Shown piece by piece: positions 17,203 to 25,276 of a DNA stretch of 64,000 bases. Under the pieces are notes generated by a model. It ran no database searches. It was not told the DNA's origin and worked only from the letters and a program-made list of their open reading frames with translations. Each line of letters opens with the position of its first letter. Within the stretch, counting starts at the first letter, position 1. The translations under genes and the position numbers were made by a program. The stretch comes from Microcoleus sp. AS-A8 (GTDB taxonomy: Bacteria > Cyanobacteriota > Cyanobacteriia > Cyanobacteriales > Coleofasciculaceae): contig JAMPKV010000017.1 in NCBI GenBank assembly GCA_039962225.1, positions 49,785 to 113,784 of the forward strand, in the 5' to 3' direction.

Positions 17203-17748
17203 CTATGGGCGCAAGCGCGATCGCACCCAGTTAAACACTTGCTCGACGGTCAAATCTAATGGAATATCATCGAGAACAGGCAAGCGAGCGCTGTTTTTCA
17301 GTAAACCCATACGACTATCAGGCCACAGTACTATAATCACCTGTTCCTCTGAATCGATTAGCCATCCTAGTTGTGTCCCTTCCTGCAAACAATTCTGAAT
17401 TTTGGCAATCAATTTAGTAGTACTTTGGTCAGGGGAGAGGATTTCAATCATCCAATCGGGTGCACCTTCGACAGGAATATTCCGAGAGGGAATTCGTTCT
17501 CGGCGAATCACTGTGATGTCAGGAACAACAGAGTTGTTACTCAAGACACAACGCAGTTCTGGAAAAGCTTCGTAAGCTGAGTCAGCTTGGTCAATTGCAG
17601 CAGTTAGGCGTTTCTGCAAGATGCTATGGTGACTTGTGGGCATGGGTTTTTGATTGGCTTGTCCATCCACAAACTCCCAAGCTGGCGATTCCTCAATATT
17701 GGGTAGTTTCAGGAAGTCTTGCAGTGTACGTTGGGTAGTGGTAGCCAT
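17203..17748 (-). CDS. Uma2-family putative endonuclease
   Basis: 181 residues from ATG 17748. The Uma2 (DUF820) fold belongs to the PD-(D/E)xK superfamily and is hugely expanded in cyanobacteria. Expected residues are present: E in W-E-F-V-D-G-Q (~25), P-D-I-T-V-I (~82), then W-M-I-E-I-L-S-P-D-Q-S (~105) with a following K in T-T-K-L-I-A-K. Substrate and biological role of the family are poorly known. It is a single gene with no operon partner. Confidence 0.9.
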   Translation of the reverse strand: MATTTQRTLQDFLKLPNIEESPAWEFVDGQANQKPMPTSHHSILQKRLTAAIDQADSAYEAFPELRCVLSNNSVVPDITVIRRERIPSRNIPVEGAPDWMIEILSPDQSTTKLIAKIQNCLQEGTQLGWLIDSEEQVIIVLWPDSRMGLLKNSARLPVLDDIPLDLTVEQVFNWVRSRLRP

Positions 17749-18045
17749 CTAGATTTCAACCGCAAACGTTGAGAGCTTTAAACCGAGTTTAACGTAGCTA
17801 ATAAGAGTTTAGATTCAAGGAAGAGCATTCTCACGCGATCGCACCTTTCCCTCGATTCGTTCTTCCTTAGTGCGATCGCATCTGTCGAGATTGCAGACGA
17901 GTTTATTCAAAGTTCAATGCACAGCATCGCTATCCACTCGAATATGGAAACGGCATAGCTACCTGCAATCCTGAGTGCACTCAAGCGAACGTTGAAGCAA
18001 GTTGACACCAAAAAGCAGTTCCTGCTTACCCTGCTTACTTCGCTC
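17749..18045. other. Intergenic region with HIP1 sites
   Basis: About 300 bases without a supported gene. Two HIP1-type sites (GCGATCGCA) occur near 17836 and 17872. No clear promoter or terminator is visible. Confidence 0.4.
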
Positions 18046-19977
18046 CTACTCATCAATGGTGTTCTCTAAGTCAAGTTCTAGTTGAAAGAACAGGGGTATA
18101 TTTATATCAGTAGTGTTCTTTGAATCAAGTCTTTTTTGAGAATTAATAGACGTATCTTCCTTAGCGTCTTCAGACATTGCAGATTTGGAAAGAACATCCT
18201 GAGAGTATATGGATATATCGATATCATTAGTATTGTTTAAACTAAGCCTTTGTTGAGAATTAATAGACATATTGACCGTAGCCTCTTCCGATATTGCAGC
18301 TTGTGGAAGAACATAATGTACACCACGACCAGTACCACTAGTACCCATCTTTTGAAGAAGACCTTGATGTACAAGTTTCCTGAGGAGATGAGATGCTTGA
18401 TTCCTATTAATCTTACACAAATTCATTACTTCAGACCGTGTAATGCGTCCGTGTTTAGTAGTATATTGCAAAACCATCTGCTCCATCTGTAATGGCTCAA
18501 AGCCTCTACGACGAATATAAGCTTCAGGCTTACCCATGTGTCGATACATAGAAGCACTGAGCATGTATTCTCGCTGGCGTGAGGTTTTCAATCTTTCTAT
18601 CAAACCATCTTCCGTGAGTTCTTCAAGCACACGACGAGCCTCATCCTCACCTTTTTGTATTAAACGCCCTGCTTCGGCTAGGTTGAGTTCTCGCTCTCGT
18701 CTAAGAAGACTGAGCATTAGTAATTCATCAAGACTGAAAGATCTCTTTAGCCGTTTTTCCTCTAACAATATGATTTTTACGAAGTCGAGATCAGATTCTC
18801 CGCCAGGTAGACGGACAGCAACGCTATGATTAGTAGTTCCTGAGTAATCGGGAAGTAACCGCCCAGTTCGTAATTGCCCAGAATATATCAGCCCAATTCC
18901 TCGCCCAGTACGCTCTACAAGCCCTAAACGCTTAAAAATATCAGCGAGTAGTGGATTCCTTGGAACAGGGCCAGTATTTAACAAGTTATCTAATCGAAGA
19001 CCTTCCATCAAACCACCCGGATTCCTTATCACGATTGCATTGTCGTGAGTCTGAACATGCACGGTTCCCATCCGGTTGTAATCGCGGTGAGTTAGAGCAT
19101 TATTGACGGCTTCACGAAAAGCACGCGGATCATAAGCAGGAATTCCTACACGAAATAAATCTACTGTCAGTTCACTCTCTTCATTGCGAAGGCTAAAAGC
19201 TTCCATTATCCGTTCAAATACCCGCAGTAGCGGCCAACGGTAGAACTCGTTGATAGCAACGTCTTGCCCACGTAACACCTGAAATGCAACTTCATGAGTA
19301 GGAACTTGTTCACGTAAAGCCTCTTCTCGACCTACTACAAGCAATCCAGCCAGCGTTGGTATTACATCATGTCTCTGCACAAAGCCTAAAGCACGCGCTA
19401 GCTCTTTGTCTGACAAATCTAGAAGAGATGCATCGCCTCGATATTCGTTCAGTAAACGACGTAGACGGATAAACTCAAGAGGATCGAGATCTTCCCACTT
19501 GGCATTCGTCATAAGCCGTGCTGTTGTGTCACGTTGACCACGATCAGCGTACCAGCTATTTATTTCTGTTGGGTAGAGAGGTCTGCATTTTGGGTGTCCA
19601 TGTGTATCTAAGTGACGAATCAAAGTTCGTCCATCACTGGTCGATACCATTTGTGGAACGGCTGGTACATCCAATATCGCAATACGTCCCTCTGAGAGAT
19701 CAACAAATTCCGCCTCTACTGCCAGAGGTGGTACCGTGCGATTGGTTACAAGAGCAGCAAGAAGATGAGAAGCAGAATCCGAATGACGTGGATGTAAACC
19801 TGTCACACGCCCGTCATTTTCAACACCAACGATCAGCTTTCCACCTTTCGTATTAGCGAGACAAACAACAGCTTCTAATAGATCTGTGTCTTGTAGAGGT
19901 CCTCGATCACTCTTGAACTCGACGGTGAGAGTTTCACCACCAGCAATAATTGCTTTGAGAGCCTCTTCGGTGAACAT
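18046..19977 (-). CDS. Schlafen/AlbA_2-domain ATP-binding putative regulator
   Basis: 643 residues from ATG 19977. Residues ~12-125 match the AlbA_2 (Schlafen-type) domain: E-F-K-S-D-R-G, then L-A-N-T-K-G-G-K-L-I-V-G-V. Residues ~260-400 match the RecG-like/HATPase_c_4 portion, with P-A-Y-D-P-R-A-F-R-E-A-V-N-N-A-L and H-R-D-Y. Winged-helix segments follow (~440-560). Proteins with this order are annotated as putative transcriptional regulators or accessory helicase-like proteins; some AlbA_2 proteins act in phage defence. The tail (residues 565-643) holds two diverged copies of an S-I-N-S-Q-[QK]-R-L unit. It is divergent from the vWA gene. Confidence 0.88.
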   Translation of the reverse strand: MFTEEALKAIIAGGETLTVEFKSDRGPLQDTDLLEAVVCLANTKGGKLIVGVENDGRVTGLHPRHSDSASHLLAALVTNRTVPPLAVEAEFVDLSEGRIAILDVPAVPQMVSTSDGRTLIRHLDTHGHPKCRPLYPTEINSWYADRGQRDTTARLMTNAKWEDLDPLEFIRLRRLLNEYRGDASLLDLSDKELARALGFVQRHDVIPTLAGLLVVGREEALREQVPTHEVAFQVLRGQDVAINEFYRWPLLRVFERIMEAFSLRNEESELTVDLFRVGIPAYDPRAFREAVNNALTHRDYNRMGTVHVQTHDNAIVIRNPGGLMEGLRLDNLLNTGPVPRNPLLADIFKRLGLVERTGRGIGLIYSGQLRTGRLLPDYSGTTNHSVAVRLPGGESDLDFVKIILLEEKRLKRSFSLDELLMLSLLRRERELNLAEAGRLIQKGEDEARRVLEELTEDGLIERLKTSRQREYMLSASMYRHMGKPEAYIRRRGFEPLQMEQMVLQYTTKHGRITRSEVMNLCKINRNQASHLLRKLVHQGLLQKMGTSGTGRGVHYVLPQAAISEEATVNMSINSQQRLSLNNTNDIDISIYSQDVLSKSAMSEDAKEDTSINSQKRLDSKNTTDINIPLFFQLELDLENTIDE

Positions 19978-20017
19978 TTTTGTATACTTTGCAGCTTCAT
20001 GTTGAGTGGTCAGGTAG

Positions 20018-20034
20018 GGTGGGCGATGCCCACC
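20018..20034. repeat. GGTGGGC hairpin, dispersed-type
   Basis: Perfect 7-base arms around GAT, in the context CAGGTAG..CACAGCC. Short GGTGGGC/GCCCACC hairpins are frequent intergenic elements in cyanobacteria. A related hairpin occurs at 40763-40789. Here it lies in the divergent promoter region. Confidence 0.5.
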
Positions 20035-20108
20035 ACAGCCTTTGATACTGATAGATTGAGTTTAACCAACTAGGGTCAATACGTAAGTTCTTAAATTTTG
20101 ACAGCCTC

Positions 20109-20137
20109 TTGACACTTTTGTAGTATTTATGTAACAT
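20109..20137 (+). promoter_or_regulatory. Sigma70-type promoter for the vWA/ARPP genes
   Basis: TTGACA at 20109-20114, a 17-base spacer, then TAACAT at 20132-20137. This is a consensus -35 and four of six matches to TATAAT. Initiation would be near 20144, giving a leader of about 70 nt before ATG 20214. Confidence 0.65.
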
Positions 20138-20213
20138 AAAAGTAATCAAGCGGCGGTAACATTCTTTCATCATTACCTTCCCGCGCCTCAAATTTGGAGA
20201 GAGGAGGCGTCCA

Positions 20214-21584
20214 ATGGATATTAGCCAACCAACCCTCGCAAATTTCCTTCAGCATTTGCGTACAGAAAATCAGCCCTTTATTCTGCGGCGAAATGCAGCA
20301 CCACCTCAGTGGAATGATGAAGCGTTGCATCGGTCGAACTATGACCAAAATCCAGAGCTTTATGCTCTTTTGGCTGTAGCAGAAACCATTCAACCTTGGC
20401 AGCGTGTGCGGATGTTGTTTCAATTGCTGCAACGCTCTCGCAAAGGGATGTCGAACGAAGTCCGTTGCACTTTAGAGCGTGTTACAGATTTGTTGCTGGC
20501 AGTTTTGCACCCCGACCAAGTGTTGACGGTGTTTCTGGCGCTGCGACGAGTTCGGTCGAATCACAAACATACTACAAAAGCCATCCTCAAGTACATTCTC
20601 AATCATCCCCAGTTTGAAGACATGGCAAGCCGTCGTCGTCCGACTTTGGTGGATTGCCTGGAACATGCACTGGGTAAGAATGTGGCACGAGCTTGTGCCA
20701 AGATGCTCAGTGAAGAGGTAACGGCTAACGAAGCCTATCTGCGTCGCAACTTGCTGCGGTTTGTCCGCGATGCTCAGTGGGTAAACCTCGTCCTGCCCTT
20801 TGTTTACAAGCAGGGGACACGCCAAACGGGTAACGGTCAGTATCAGCAGGCTCATCAGCAGTATATCGAGAAGATAGAGCAGCACCAAGAACGCCCCAAA
20901 ACGGTTACGGCAACCAATCGCGGTGATATTGCCGCAACGCTGGTTCACCTCTACCGGGGTGGTAGCTCGGCACAGTTGGAACAGGCTGTAGAGGGCTACG
21001 TTGAGGAAGCGGCGCGGGAATTGCCTCAATTTGCGGGGAAAGTGGCGCTAGTTCTGGATACTTCTGCCTCGACTCGTAGCTATGGCGAACGCGAATATTG
21101 TGCTCTGGCTCAATCCATCGCCTTGCAACGGGTACTCGAAAAACGCTGTACTAATTTGCAAGTTCATACGGTGGGGGGTTCTGGATATCTGCCACTACCG
21201 GAAGGTAGCACGGATTTAGCAACGGCTCTCCTGGATGCGCTGGAAGGTGAACCGGATGTAGTGGCAATTGTTACGGATGGGTATGAGAATGTCTATCCCG
21301 GAGACTTGGAACGTGTTGTGGCCTCTTTGCCGAATGCTGGTGTGCAGACGCCTGTTGTTTTGTGCCATAGCAAGTTTACGCCCTCCGATGACTTAAGCTT
21401 ACGGCGTCCTGCCGAGAACCTGCCGCAACTGGAATTCTGGCATCAAGATGACTTTGAAGACATAGTGCTGTCGTTGTTCTTGATGGCTGACGGTAAAGGT
21501 GCGTCAGAGTGCCTGCGGGAGTTTCTACTCGAAAAACTCTACAAGGTCGAAAAGGAGGTAGCACCTTGGACTACCATCAATTAA
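20214..21584 (+). CDS. Helical-repeat plus vWA protein, Ro/TROVE-like architecture
   Basis: 456 residues from ATG 20214, with a strong GAGGAGG 8 nt upstream. Residues ~35-215 are helix-rich (HEAT-like), with L-R-R-V-R-S-N-H-K-H-T-T-K-A-I and S-R-R-R-P-T-L-V-D-C-L. Residues ~275-440 form a von Willebrand A domain with a metal site D-T-S-A-S-T (~290), a threonine-equivalent S-T-D-L-A-T-A-L and V-T-D-G-Y-E. Ro60/Rsr proteins have the same order (helical ring then vWA) and bind Y RNAs. Sequence similarity to Ro itself is weak, so I call it Ro-like only in architecture. It overlaps the next gene by 19 bp. Confidence 0.82.
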   Translation: MDISQPTLANFLQHLRTENQPFILRRNAAPPQWNDEALHRSNYDQNPELYALLAVAETIQPWQRVRMLFQLLQRSRKGMSNEVRCTLERVTDLLLAVLHPDQVLTVFLALRRVRSNHKHTTKAILKYILNHPQFEDMASRRRPTLVDCLEHALGKNVARACAKMLSEEVTANEAYLRRNLLRFVRDAQWVNLVLPFVYKQGTRQTGNGQYQQAHQQYIEKIEQHQERPKTVTATNRGDIAATLVHLYRGGSSAQLEQAVEGYVEEAARELPQFAGKVALVLDTSASTRSYGEREYCALAQSIALQRVLEKRCTNLQVHTVGGSGYLPLPEGSTDLATALLDALEGEPDVVAIVTDGYENVYPGDLERVVASLPNAGVQTPVVLCHSKFTPSDDLSLRRPAENLPQLEFWHQDDFEDIVLSLFLMADGKGASECLREFLLEKLYKVEKEVAPWTTIN

Positions 21585-22549
21585 TTCCCACTCAATTTGA
21601 CTTGTCCACTTATCGTTTTGGAATGCCGCAGCAGTCGGGAACACTGACGGTGTTGCCTATGTTCGGTGCCGATATCGATAGTCGATTCGTTAGCCCTCTC
21701 TCTGGATTGAAGCTAACTCAAGTGCGCGGCTATGGGAATATGGAACTTTCCAACCCATCTGAAACCGGAGTTGCGATCGTTCCCCTGCACATGGGTTATA
21801 TTCAAGACCGAGCGCAAAACCATGCTCTGTGCCGTTCTGCGTTTATCGCCGGTGGTCAAAAACTGATGTTTGAAGATGCCTGCTGCGTGCAAGCCTCTCA
21901 AGGCGGCTACCTGGAAGGGCGCGAACAGTGGTTCTTCATCCTACCCTTGCAACTGCGGGAAGAGGCGCTCGAACTTCGGGGTAAGGAAGATTACAGCAAA
22001 CTTTGGAATGGGATTACCCGCCTCAATGAGCAGTTTGGTTTACCCAATCGAGGTCATTTGGAGCAAATTCTCAGTCGGAAACGGGCATTTTTAACCCAAT
22101 ATCAAAGCCGATTGGAATTATTGCCCCAGCAAACGGGTGCCATGTTTTTCATTCAAGATAAGTTAGCTGGGATAGAAATTGCCCCCAGTGCAGCTTACTT
22201 CCAAGAGTTGTGGATGCCTTTGGTTTGCTTCTGCTACGGTGTAGCGGCAATGTATGCAGAGAAAGATATAGAGGTGAAAAAGCCTTTGGTTCCTTTCTCT
22301 GCTGGCAATCTCCAGGAATTGAGAGAACAGCTCAATCAAAGTCGCATTGAACGCCAAGAACAAGTCCGCAATTGGTTAGCACAGACACCGAAACAGAAGT
22401 TTAGAATTAAGGAAGAAGAACGGTTCATGAGCCTTCGTTTGCAAACAGTAAAGGGCAAGAATTTTGCAGGTCAGTTTGTGGAAGAGGAAGGGCGTCTGCT
22501 GTATGCTTCGCTGTTTGCCAAGCCTGGGTATCTTTATCAAACAGCTTGA
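21566..22549 (+). CDS. ARPP-like protein coupled to the vWA gene
   Basis: 327 residues from TTG 21566. This start is chosen because AAAGGAGGT lies 6 nt upstream and the longer GTG/ATG options inside the vWA gene have no site. L-T-V-L-P-M-F-G, T-G-V-A-I-V-P-L-H-M-G-Y-I-Q-D-R-A-Q-N-H and F-E-D-A-C-C-V-Q recall the ARPP (ARG and rhodanese-phosphatase-superfamily-associated) domains, which often begin L-x-V-[FL]-P-[LM]-F and continue to a Q-x-R/N-H element. The match is by pattern memory only. It has no signal peptide or membrane segment, so it should be cytosolic and act with the vWA protein. Confidence 0.72.
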   Translation: MDYHQLIPTQFDLSTYRFGMPQQSGTLTVLPMFGADIDSRFVSPLSGLKLTQVRGYGNMELSNPSETGVAIVPLHMGYIQDRAQNHALCRSAFIAGGQKLMFEDACCVQASQGGYLEGREQWFFILPLQLREEALELRGKEDYSKLWNGITRLNEQFGLPNRGHLEQILSRKRAFLTQYQSRLELLPQQTGAMFFIQDKLAGIEIAPSAAYFQELWMPLVCFCYGVAAMYAEKDIEVKKPLVPFSAGNLQELREQLNQSRIERQEQVRNWLAQTPKQKFRIKEEERFMSLRLQTVKGKNFAGQFVEEEGRLLYASLFAKPGYLYQTA

Positions 22550-22585
22550 CGGATTAAGTAGTCATGTAATATGATGTAGTATATC

Positions 22586-22690
22586 AGGAACTGATTCAGG
22601 TAATCGACGTAAACTAGCCGGTTCCAAGCAGGTACTAAAGAACGTCTGCACGCTGACCACCTGTCCTGAACTAATCTATTCATGCCTTTT
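22586..22690. repeat. Repeat unit 1 (AGGAACTG...CGCTGACC)
   Basis: Contains box A AGGAACTG-N3-CAGG (22586-22600) and, 55 bases after the start of A, a 27-base box B (22641-22667) sharing 22 of 27 bases with the box B of unit 2, including CGCTGACC and CCTGTCCT. TTCATGC follows in both. The first copy starts 37 bases after the ARPP stop codon. Confidence 0.65.
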
Positions 22691-22716
22691 CCTAAAAGCT
22701 GCTCATACAAATCATT

Positions 22717-22812
22717 AGGAACTGTGTCAGGCACAACGTTAATAGATGATTCCAAATCAACACCTAAAAACGTCCTTGCGCTGACCGCCTGTCCTACGTC
22801 TTCATGCTCTAA
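22717..22812. repeat. Repeat unit 2 (AGGAACTG...CGCTGACC)
   Basis: Box A at 22717-22731 and box B at 22769-22795, with A-to-B spacing of 52 bases (55 in unit 1). Read on the minus strand, box B of both units gives related peptides in different frames (Q-A-V-S-A-R-T-F and Q-V-V-S-V-Q-T-F), so a decayed coding or dispersed repeat is possible. A third box A (AGGAACTG) lies at 22927-22934. Confidence 0.65.
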
Positions 22813-22861
22813 TTTTGATTCATCGGCTTATTGCTTGGTTAAAACTGCAATTAAAGCCACC

Positions 22862-22887
22862 TTTTCTTGCCGAGGCTAACAAGAAAA
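22862..22887 (+). other. Stem-loop presenting GCCGAGG
   Basis: Perfect 8-base arms (TTTTCTTG/CAAGAAAA) around a 10-base loop CCGAGGCTAA. The G at the arm's end plus the loop spell GCCGAGG (22869-22875), the exact complement of CCTCGGC at 23004-23010. The loop could therefore pair with the 3' end of the tRNA-like fold downstream. Confidence 0.5.
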
Positions 22888-22951
22888 TTGAAGTGCTTGC
22901 CGCGCGTCCTCATTAATTTTAATCGTAGGAACTGTGCAAGGCTCATTTTTT

Positions 22952-23015
22952 GCCAAGGTGGCACCTGCGTCTCGTTTACGTAGGCTGGGGGTTCGATTCC
23001 CTCCCTCGGCTTTTT
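22952..23015 (+). ncRNA. Candidate tRNA-like small RNA downstream of the vWA/ARPP genes
   Basis: A 59-nt cloverleaf-like fold can be drawn by hand. A 7-bp closing stem (GCCAAGG 22952-22958 with CCTCGGC 23004-23010) has one A-C mismatch. A 7-bp arm (CCTGCGT 22964-22970 with ACGTAGG 22978-22984) has a 7-nt loop CTCGTTT. A T-arm (GGGGG 22987-22991, loop TTCGATT, CCCTC 22999-23003) is a textbook tRNA T-arm. One tRNA arm is missing, no CCA is encoded, and a five-T run follows, as in a Rho-independent end. A weak promoter (TTGATT 22815, 18 bases, TTAAAA 22839) could start a transcript near 22850. Alternatives are a decayed tRNA-Leu or a fragment left by integration. A Y-RNA-like partner of the vWA protein is the hypothesis I favour from position. 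Confidence 0.45.
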
Positions 23016-23144
23016 AATCACAATCTATAACTGATAAGCTAATCAGCTACGTCTTGCTCCCTTATTTAACCAAAGCAGGCATCTTGCCTGCTCTACAAAT
23101 TTACTGTAACTGGATGCTCCCGTTCCAATGCAACCTAAAAAAGG

Positions 23145-24041
23145 CTACAAATGCGGCTGTTTCCGTTTGTGTTTGAGAATCTTTAAAGCACCGAAAGTAC
23201 CCAACGCTAAGGTAGCTAAAGTTGTAGAAGGTTCAGGTACCGGTTGGGGGTCAGTTCCATTGGTAGGAGTTAGTAGGAAGTCTTGCTCTTGACCATTGAC
23301 AACACCAGTACCTACGATTTGTCCCTGATTATTGATGTCAAATGCCCTTTCTAGAGTCCAGCCAGAGTTAGCAGGAATTAGATTATTGAGGTTGTATAAC
23401 GTGCCTTCCTCGTAGAGAATCGCTCGATAGTAGTTATCCAAACTACTGCTACCAAAAACACCCACGACCTGACTGTTGTCGTTAATTCCTATAGCAGAAG
23501 TACCGCCTAAGCCAGGGTCAATATCCGGTAAAAGTCCAATGTTGAAGTCTGGACCATTGAGCCTCCAAACATAACCCTCAGTGCCAGCAGATGGCGCTCC
23601 CGCAGTCCCTACCACTTGACCGAGATTGTTGATGTCCGATGCCGAAATATAACCTCCAGGGCCTGGTGCGTTAATCAAAGTAAAGCCTGTTTCCTCGCTC
23701 CAGAAAAAGGATTCAGCAAAACCTGTATTTCCGGTCACTTGGTTAAGGTTGTTAATAGCAACGGCTGTAGTACCATCAGGACTATAGCTTGGAGCAAAAG
23801 TGCTAAGGTCTATTACAGTATCGTCATTCAAAAAGACATTACTCCCGGCTACATAAGTTGTAGCGTTGTAGGTTTTTCCAGCAGCAGCTAACTCGCCGAG
23901 GTAGTTGAAGCTGTCGTAATCAGTTGAGCCGAGATTGGTGATGGTATAAAAAGATACCGCCGTTGCGGGTCGAGCCGCGAACAGTCCTGCGACCGTGAGG
24001 ATTGGTAGTGCAAGGCTAAGTTTGAGAAAGTTGTGTCTCAT
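23145..24041 (-). CDS. HAF-repeat PEP-CTERM secreted protein
   Basis: 298 residues from ATG 24041, with GGGAG 7 nt upstream. An N-terminal signal peptide (to ~residue 28, ending ATA) is followed by repeated A-I-N-N-L-N-Q-V-T-G, D-I-N-N-L-G-Q-V-V-G, G-I-N-D-N-S-Q-V-V-G and D-I-N-N-Q-G-Q-I-V-G units. These are HAF-type beta-propeller blades. The C terminus has the PEP-CTERM sorting signal: V-P-E-P-S-T, a hydrophobic stretch and K-H-K-R-K-Q. PEP-CTERM proteins are exported, processed by an exosortase and often linked to exopolysaccharide. The partner is unknown. Confidence 0.9.
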   Translation of the reverse strand: MRHNFLKLSLALPILTVAGLFAARPATAVSFYTITNLGSTDYDSFNYLGELAAAGKTYNATTYVAGSNVFLNDDTVIDLSTFAPSYSPDGTTAVAINNLNQVTGNTGFAESFFWSEETGFTLINAPGPGGYISASDINNLGQVVGTAGAPSAGTEGYVWRLNGPDFNIGLLPDIDPGLGGTSAIGINDNSQVVGVFGSSSLDNYYRAILYEEGTLYNLNNLIPANSGWTLERAFDINNQGQIVGTGVVNGQEQDFLLTPTNGTDPQPVPEPSTTLATLALGTFGALKILKHKRKQPHL

Positions 24042-24277
24042 TTAGCTCTCCCGGACAAAAAAGTAAAACACATGAAGAACAATAGCCCTATTTATGGGAA
24101 CCACCATCCCCCCTGAGTAAGGGACAGCAAGAGTGGAATCTGTAGTCTGACTATCAGGAAATAGAATTATCTTCCAAATTTTCAACGTTCAACGTTCTAC
24201 TTTCAACCCTTCCTAACAGGGAGCTTGCTCCTAATATCCAAACTTTCAATGTTCAACTTTATAAGCTTTAACCTATG

Positions 24278-25276
24278 CTAAGTCCAAGCGCGGTAGAAGG
24301 TGTTGTCTTGCCAGCTAGCAACAGTGCGTTGCTCAATCTGTGCTAGGGTTGCCTCATTGAGTGGCTTGAAAGCTCGTGCTACTTCCACATTCGACTCTAG
24401 CTGGGCAACGGTTTCAGCCGCAATCACACAACAATGCACTCCAGGCTGAGACAGAGTATATCCCATAGCTTGGTGCATTCCATCCAAAACGCCTGGTTTA
24501 AACAAATGCCCATAGGCTGGGACTTTCATGGCAATCACACCTACTCCTTTCTCGCGTGCGACTGACAGTACGCTAGGAATAAAGGAGCGGGGATGGTGTA
24601 TTTCTACGGCATTAATGGGGATGAGTGTGGTGTTGAATGCATATCGACGCAACCCTTCAATGATGATATTTGGCTCGTGGTGTCCAGTAATGCCAGCGAA
24701 GCGAATCAGTTTCTGGGCTTTAGCTTCTTCTACCGCTTGAATTGCGCCGTTTTTACTGAAGATTGTGTCCAATTCTTGGTCGAATGAAACGTGGTGTAGT
24801 TGCCAAAGATCGAGGTGATCGGTATTAAGCCGTTTTAACGATCGCTCCAATTCCCTCCAAGCTCCATCGCGATCGCGTTTCGATGTCTTACTGGCTAAAA
24901 ATATCTGATCTCGGTGCGGTGGTAGTACTTTACCTAAATTATCTTCACTCGGCCCATATTCAGCCGCTGTATCAAAGTAGCGAATCCCCAATTCTAAAGC
25001 ACGTTCGATAATCGCTACAGCATCTCCTTCACGGTTCTCCCAGGATAGTGGTGTTTGTCCTGCACCCCCCAAACCGAAGATGGGAACTCTGACACCCGTC
25101 TTGCCTAACTCTCGTTCTTGCATGGTTGTCCCAGTCGATAGCAAGTTTGTTGTTACAGGTGGCTGATCTTTTGCTGTGGATGTGAGGTCTTGTTTAAGCG
25201 TGGCACATCCGATGATGCCACCTGCAACGGCAAGGCTTGTTGTTAAAAATGTGCGTCTTGTTGTTTTGTCGTTCAT
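24278..25276 (-). CDS. Tat-exported aldo/keto reductase
   Basis: 332 residues. ATG 25276 is chosen (GGAG 9 nt upstream); an in-frame GTG five codons earlier is possible. A twin-arginine signal (T-R-R-T-F-L-T-T) with a hydrophobic segment ends in C-A-T, which could be a lipobox. The catalytic tetrad of the aldo/keto reductase family is visible: D in Y-F-D-T-A, Y in A-E-Y-G, K in L-A-S-K-T and H in Q-L-H-H-V. Such enzymes reduce carbonyls with NADPH, but the Tat signal implies an extracytoplasmic location where the cofactor source is unclear. Related Tat-AKR proteins occur in other bacteria. Confidence 0.88.
   Translation of the reverse strand: MNDKTTRRTFLTTSLAVAGGIIGCATLKQDLTSTAKDQPPVTTNLLSTGTTMQERELGKTGVRVPIFGLGGAGQTPLSWENREGDAVAIIERALELGIRYFDTAAEYGPSEDNLGKVLPPHRDQIFLASKTSKRDRDGAWRELERSLKRLNTDHLDLWQLHHVSFDQELDTIFSKNGAIQAVEEAKAQKLIRFAGITGHHEPNIIIEGLRRYAFNTTLIPINAVEIHHPRSFIPSVLSVAREKGVGVIAMKVPAYGHLFKPGVLDGMHQAMGYTLSQPGVHCCVIAAETVAQLESNVEVARAFKPLNEATLAQIEQRTVASWQDNTFYRAWT

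Noticed and set aside
22537..22755. 72-codon minus-strand frame in the repeat region
   Set aside because: It is made of repeat sequence, lacks a ribosome site, and the homologous repeat reads in another frame. Treated as a repeat.
22869..23010. tmRNA, suggested by a distant 5' strand pairing with a 3' tRNA-like end
   Set aside because: No tag reading frame, no typical 5' GGGG start, no CCA end, and it is too short.
22952..23010. Functional tRNA gene
   Set aside because: Only two arms plus a closing stem fit; no D-arm with GG, an anticodon loop without the usual purine at position 37, and no CCA. It is more likely a mimic or relic.
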